A DNA stretch of 64,000 nucleotides, from the NCBI GenBank assembly GCA_023419375.1, contig JAEZYD010000024.1, forward strand, positions 1 to 64,000, in the 5' to 3' direction. Positions 62,363 to 64,000 of the stretch are shown here, piece by piece. This DNA is from Pseudomonadota bacterium (GTDB lineage: Bacteria > Desulfobacterota > Desulfovibrionia > Desulfovibrionales > Desulfovibrionaceae). Below the pieces are notes generated by a model. That model was given only the letters and a program-made list of their open reading frames with translations, made no database searches and was not told where the DNA came from. How positions within the stretch are numbered: position 1 is the first letter of the stretch; each line of letters starts with the position of its first letter. A program made the translations under genes and the position numbers.

Positions 62363-64000
62363 CAATACCTCGCTGCTGGCGCACAAAGACAAGGCGCAGC
62401 ATAAGGGCATCCGCTCCTGGCTCAAGATTCAGGTCGAGAGCGAGGGCTATCAGCCGCCGCGCGCCGGCGCAATCCTGCTTCAGGTTCTGGTGGGTCTGAT
62501 GTTTTTTGTGCTTGTGGTGCGCTTCTGGTATCTGCAGGTGCACAGAGGCGAAGAATTTGCGCGCCAGGCGCAGGACAACCGCCTGCGCATCGAGCGCATC
62601 TTTGCCCCGCGTGGGCGCATCATGGACGACAAGGGCAAGGTGCTGGCCGACAACCGCACCGCCTACGGCCTTTCCATCGTGCGCGAAGACTGCCACGACA
62701 TCCCCGCCACCCTGGCCCAGATAAGCGAATGGTCGGGCATACCCCTCCAGCAGGTCTGGGACAAGTTCCGTCAGGACCGCTTCAAGGTCAAACCCTTTGA
62801 GCCTCTGCTGCTCATCACCGACATCGACTTTGACCTTGTGGCCCGCATTGAATCCGAGATTCACGAGTGGCCGGGGCTTGAAATTGTGGTGCGCACCAAG
62901 CGCAGCTACCCGGAGAAAGAGCTTTTTGCCCATATTCTTGGCTACGTGGCTGAAGCCAACGAGCAGGAAATGGCCGCAGACAGCGCTCTGGCCATGGGCG
63001 ACCTGGTGGGCAAGCAGGGGCTGGAACTGGAGCTGGAAAAGCAGTTGCGGGGCCGCAAGGGCTTGTACGATGTGGAGGTTGACGCTCACGCCCGGGTGCT
63101 TGGCAAAACCCTGCGCGATGAACCGCGCGGCGGACACGAAATACATCTTTCGCTCGATGCGGGCCTGCAAAAGGCTGCCTGGGACGCCCTTGGCGGCGAG
63201 GCTGGCTGCATCGTGGTCATGGAGCCGGACAGCGGCAAGCTGCGCGCGCTGGTAACATCCCCGGCCTATGACAACAACCTTTTTGCCGCGGGCATTTCGC
63301 AACGCGACTGGGACGCCCTGCGCACCAATAACCGCTTTCCCCTGCAGAACCGCGTTATCCAGAGCGTCTACCCCCCAGGTTCCGTATGGAAGCTGGTTAT
63401 GGCCACCATGCTGCTTGAAAAGGGCGTCAACCCGCGTGAAAGCGTGTTCTGCCCCGGTCAGGTCAAGCTGGGCAACCAGATCTTCCGCTGCTGGAAGCGC
63501 GGCGGGCACGGCTCGGAAGACCTCGTGCACGCGCTCATCGACTCCTGCGACGTCTATTTCTACCTTATGGGCGACCGCCTGGGCATTGACAAGTTGGAAG
63601 AATTCGCAAAGGCTTGCGGATTCGGGCGGCCTACAGGCATTGACCTGCCGCACGAAAAATCGGGCCTTGTGCCTTCCCGCGACTGGAAACGGCGGCGTTT
63701 TGGCCGTCCGTGGACACGCGGCGAAACCTACAACGTGTCCATTGGTCAGGGCTATACCCTGGTGACGCCCGTGCAGGTGGCAGTATTTGTTTCGGCCCTG
63801 CTCAACGGCGGCGATCTGCTCAAGCCCCAGCTTGTGGATGACGCCACCCGCGAAGTGCGCGGGCGCGTACCCGCCAAGCCCGAGACGCTCAAGTTTGTGG
63901 TGGAGGCCATGCGCCGCACTGCCAACGGCGGCACAGCCAAGGTTGTGGGCCGCAAGGATGCCGACATGGGCGGCAAAACAGGCACGGCGCAGGTGGTCAA
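62346..64000 (+). CDS. mrdA: Penicillin-binding protein 2 (peptidoglycan transpeptidase), partial at window end
   Basis: A frame opens at ATG 62346 (overlapping the mreD end) and runs to the window edge without a stop, 551 codons. One N-terminal helix (about residues 42-62), a PBP dimerisation domain with RIFAPRGRIMDDKGKVLADN, then the transpeptidase: Ser346-x-x-Lys349 in PPGSVWKL, Ser400-Cys-Asp in the SxN position and Lys544-Thr-Gly in GGKTGTAQ. It is the class B PBP of lateral wall elongation, acting with RodA (expected next). The C-terminus lies outside. Confidence 0.93.
   Translation, partial: MIRKTDNTSLLAHKDKAQHKGIRSWLKIQVESEGYQPPRAGAILLQVLVGLMFFVLVVRFWYLQVHRGEEFARQAQDNRLRIERIFAPRGRIMDDKGKVLADNRTAYGLSIVREDCHDIPATLAQISEWSGIPLQQVWDKFRQDRFKVKPFEPLLLITDIDFDLVARIESEIHEWPGLEIVVRTKRSYPEKELFAHILGYVAEANEQEMAADSALAMGDLVGKQGLELELEKQLRGRKGLYDVEVDAHARVLGKTLRDEPRGGHEIHLSLDAGLQKAAWDALGGEAGCIVVMEPDSGKLRALVTSPAYDNNLFAAGISQRDWDALRTNNRFPLQNRVIQSVYPPGSVWKLVMATMLLEKGVNPRESVFCPGQVKLGNQIFRCWKRGGHGSEDLVHALIDSCDVYFYLMGDRLGIDKLEEFAKACGFGRPTGIDLPHEKSGLVPSRDWKRRRFGRPWTRGETYNVSIGQGYTLVTPVQVAVFVSALLNGGDLLKPQLVDDATREVRGRVPAKPETLKFVVEAMRRTANGGTAKVVGRKDADMGGKTGTAQVV

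Noticed and set aside
62223..63653. 476-codon open frame on the minus strand at the window end
   Set aside because: Shadow of mrdA, whose plus-strand frame has all PBP motifs and runs off the window.

Overview
The window looks like chromosome of a Desulfovibrio-type sulfate-reducing bacterium. The reasons are a Tat-exported MfrABE-type fumarate reductase, a TunR-type Mo/W regulator whose DNA-binding half resembles an integrase, an anaerobe-style Fe-only nitrogenase operon carrying NifI PII proteins, a bacteriohemerythrin-fused c-di-GMP enzyme, and several sigma54 activators. This assignment is inferred from gene content. LAYOUT 1: positions 1-340 hold the end of an ISL3-family IS and an array of its duplicated terminus. 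tRNA-Lys and glnS follow. LAYOUT 2: positions 2.5-15.6 kb are an accessory island inserted in the 3' half of tRNA-Ser(GCT). A 119-bp exact direct repeat (2541-2659 and 9837-9955) brackets a 7.3-kb element. That element carries a Tat multicopper oxidase and a Met-rich Spy-like protein as probable copper cargo, a tyrosine recombinase, an excisionase-like HTH protein, a putative HUH replication initiator, and two unrecognised genes. A second, decayed element lies beside it: a frameshifted gene resembling the LPO_1073/Vpar_1526 family with a small membrane partner, a 5'-truncated copy of the recombinase, a Tat-exported phytoene-desaturase-like oxidoreductase, and a dead IS3-family copy. It ends at a divergent third copy of the att-proximal terminator. 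LAYOUT 3: 15.7-27.9 kb encode signalling and surface functions: a GGDEF-hemerythrin protein, a WbsX protein, a lipoprotein, an HD-GYP protein, a VOC protein, a chemoreceptor, and a membrane protein with a GtrB-like glycosyltransferase. LAYOUT 4: 27.9-37.8 kb are the centrepiece, a Fe-only nitrogenase locus with an AnfA-like activator, anfH-nifI1-nifI2-anfD-anfG-anfK on the minus strand, and divergent anfO. The anfH upstream region has a -24/-12 promoter and a GTAC-N6-GTAC dyad. Stem-loops lie in four intergenic gaps of the operon, and some belong to a repeat family seen again at 58.4-58.7 kb. LAYOUT 5: 37.8-44.6 kb hold a sigma54 two-component system, a sigma54-like promoter driving a small membrane protein and a TauE/SafE exporter, and a GGDEF protein. 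LAYOUT 6: 44.6-55.1 kb hold a PrpR-like activator divergent from an mfrABE operon ending in an orphan ModA-like binding protein, then modABC and tunR. LAYOUT 7: 55.2-64 kb hold a threonine-aldolase/symporter/GntR cluster, large hairpin repeats, a radical SAM protein, and the rod-shape operon mreB-mreC-mreD-mrdA, which runs off the window end. Functional links: Mo/W uptake and its TunR sensor sit near an alternative nitrogenase normally used when Mo is scarce, although no regulatory connection is proven here.
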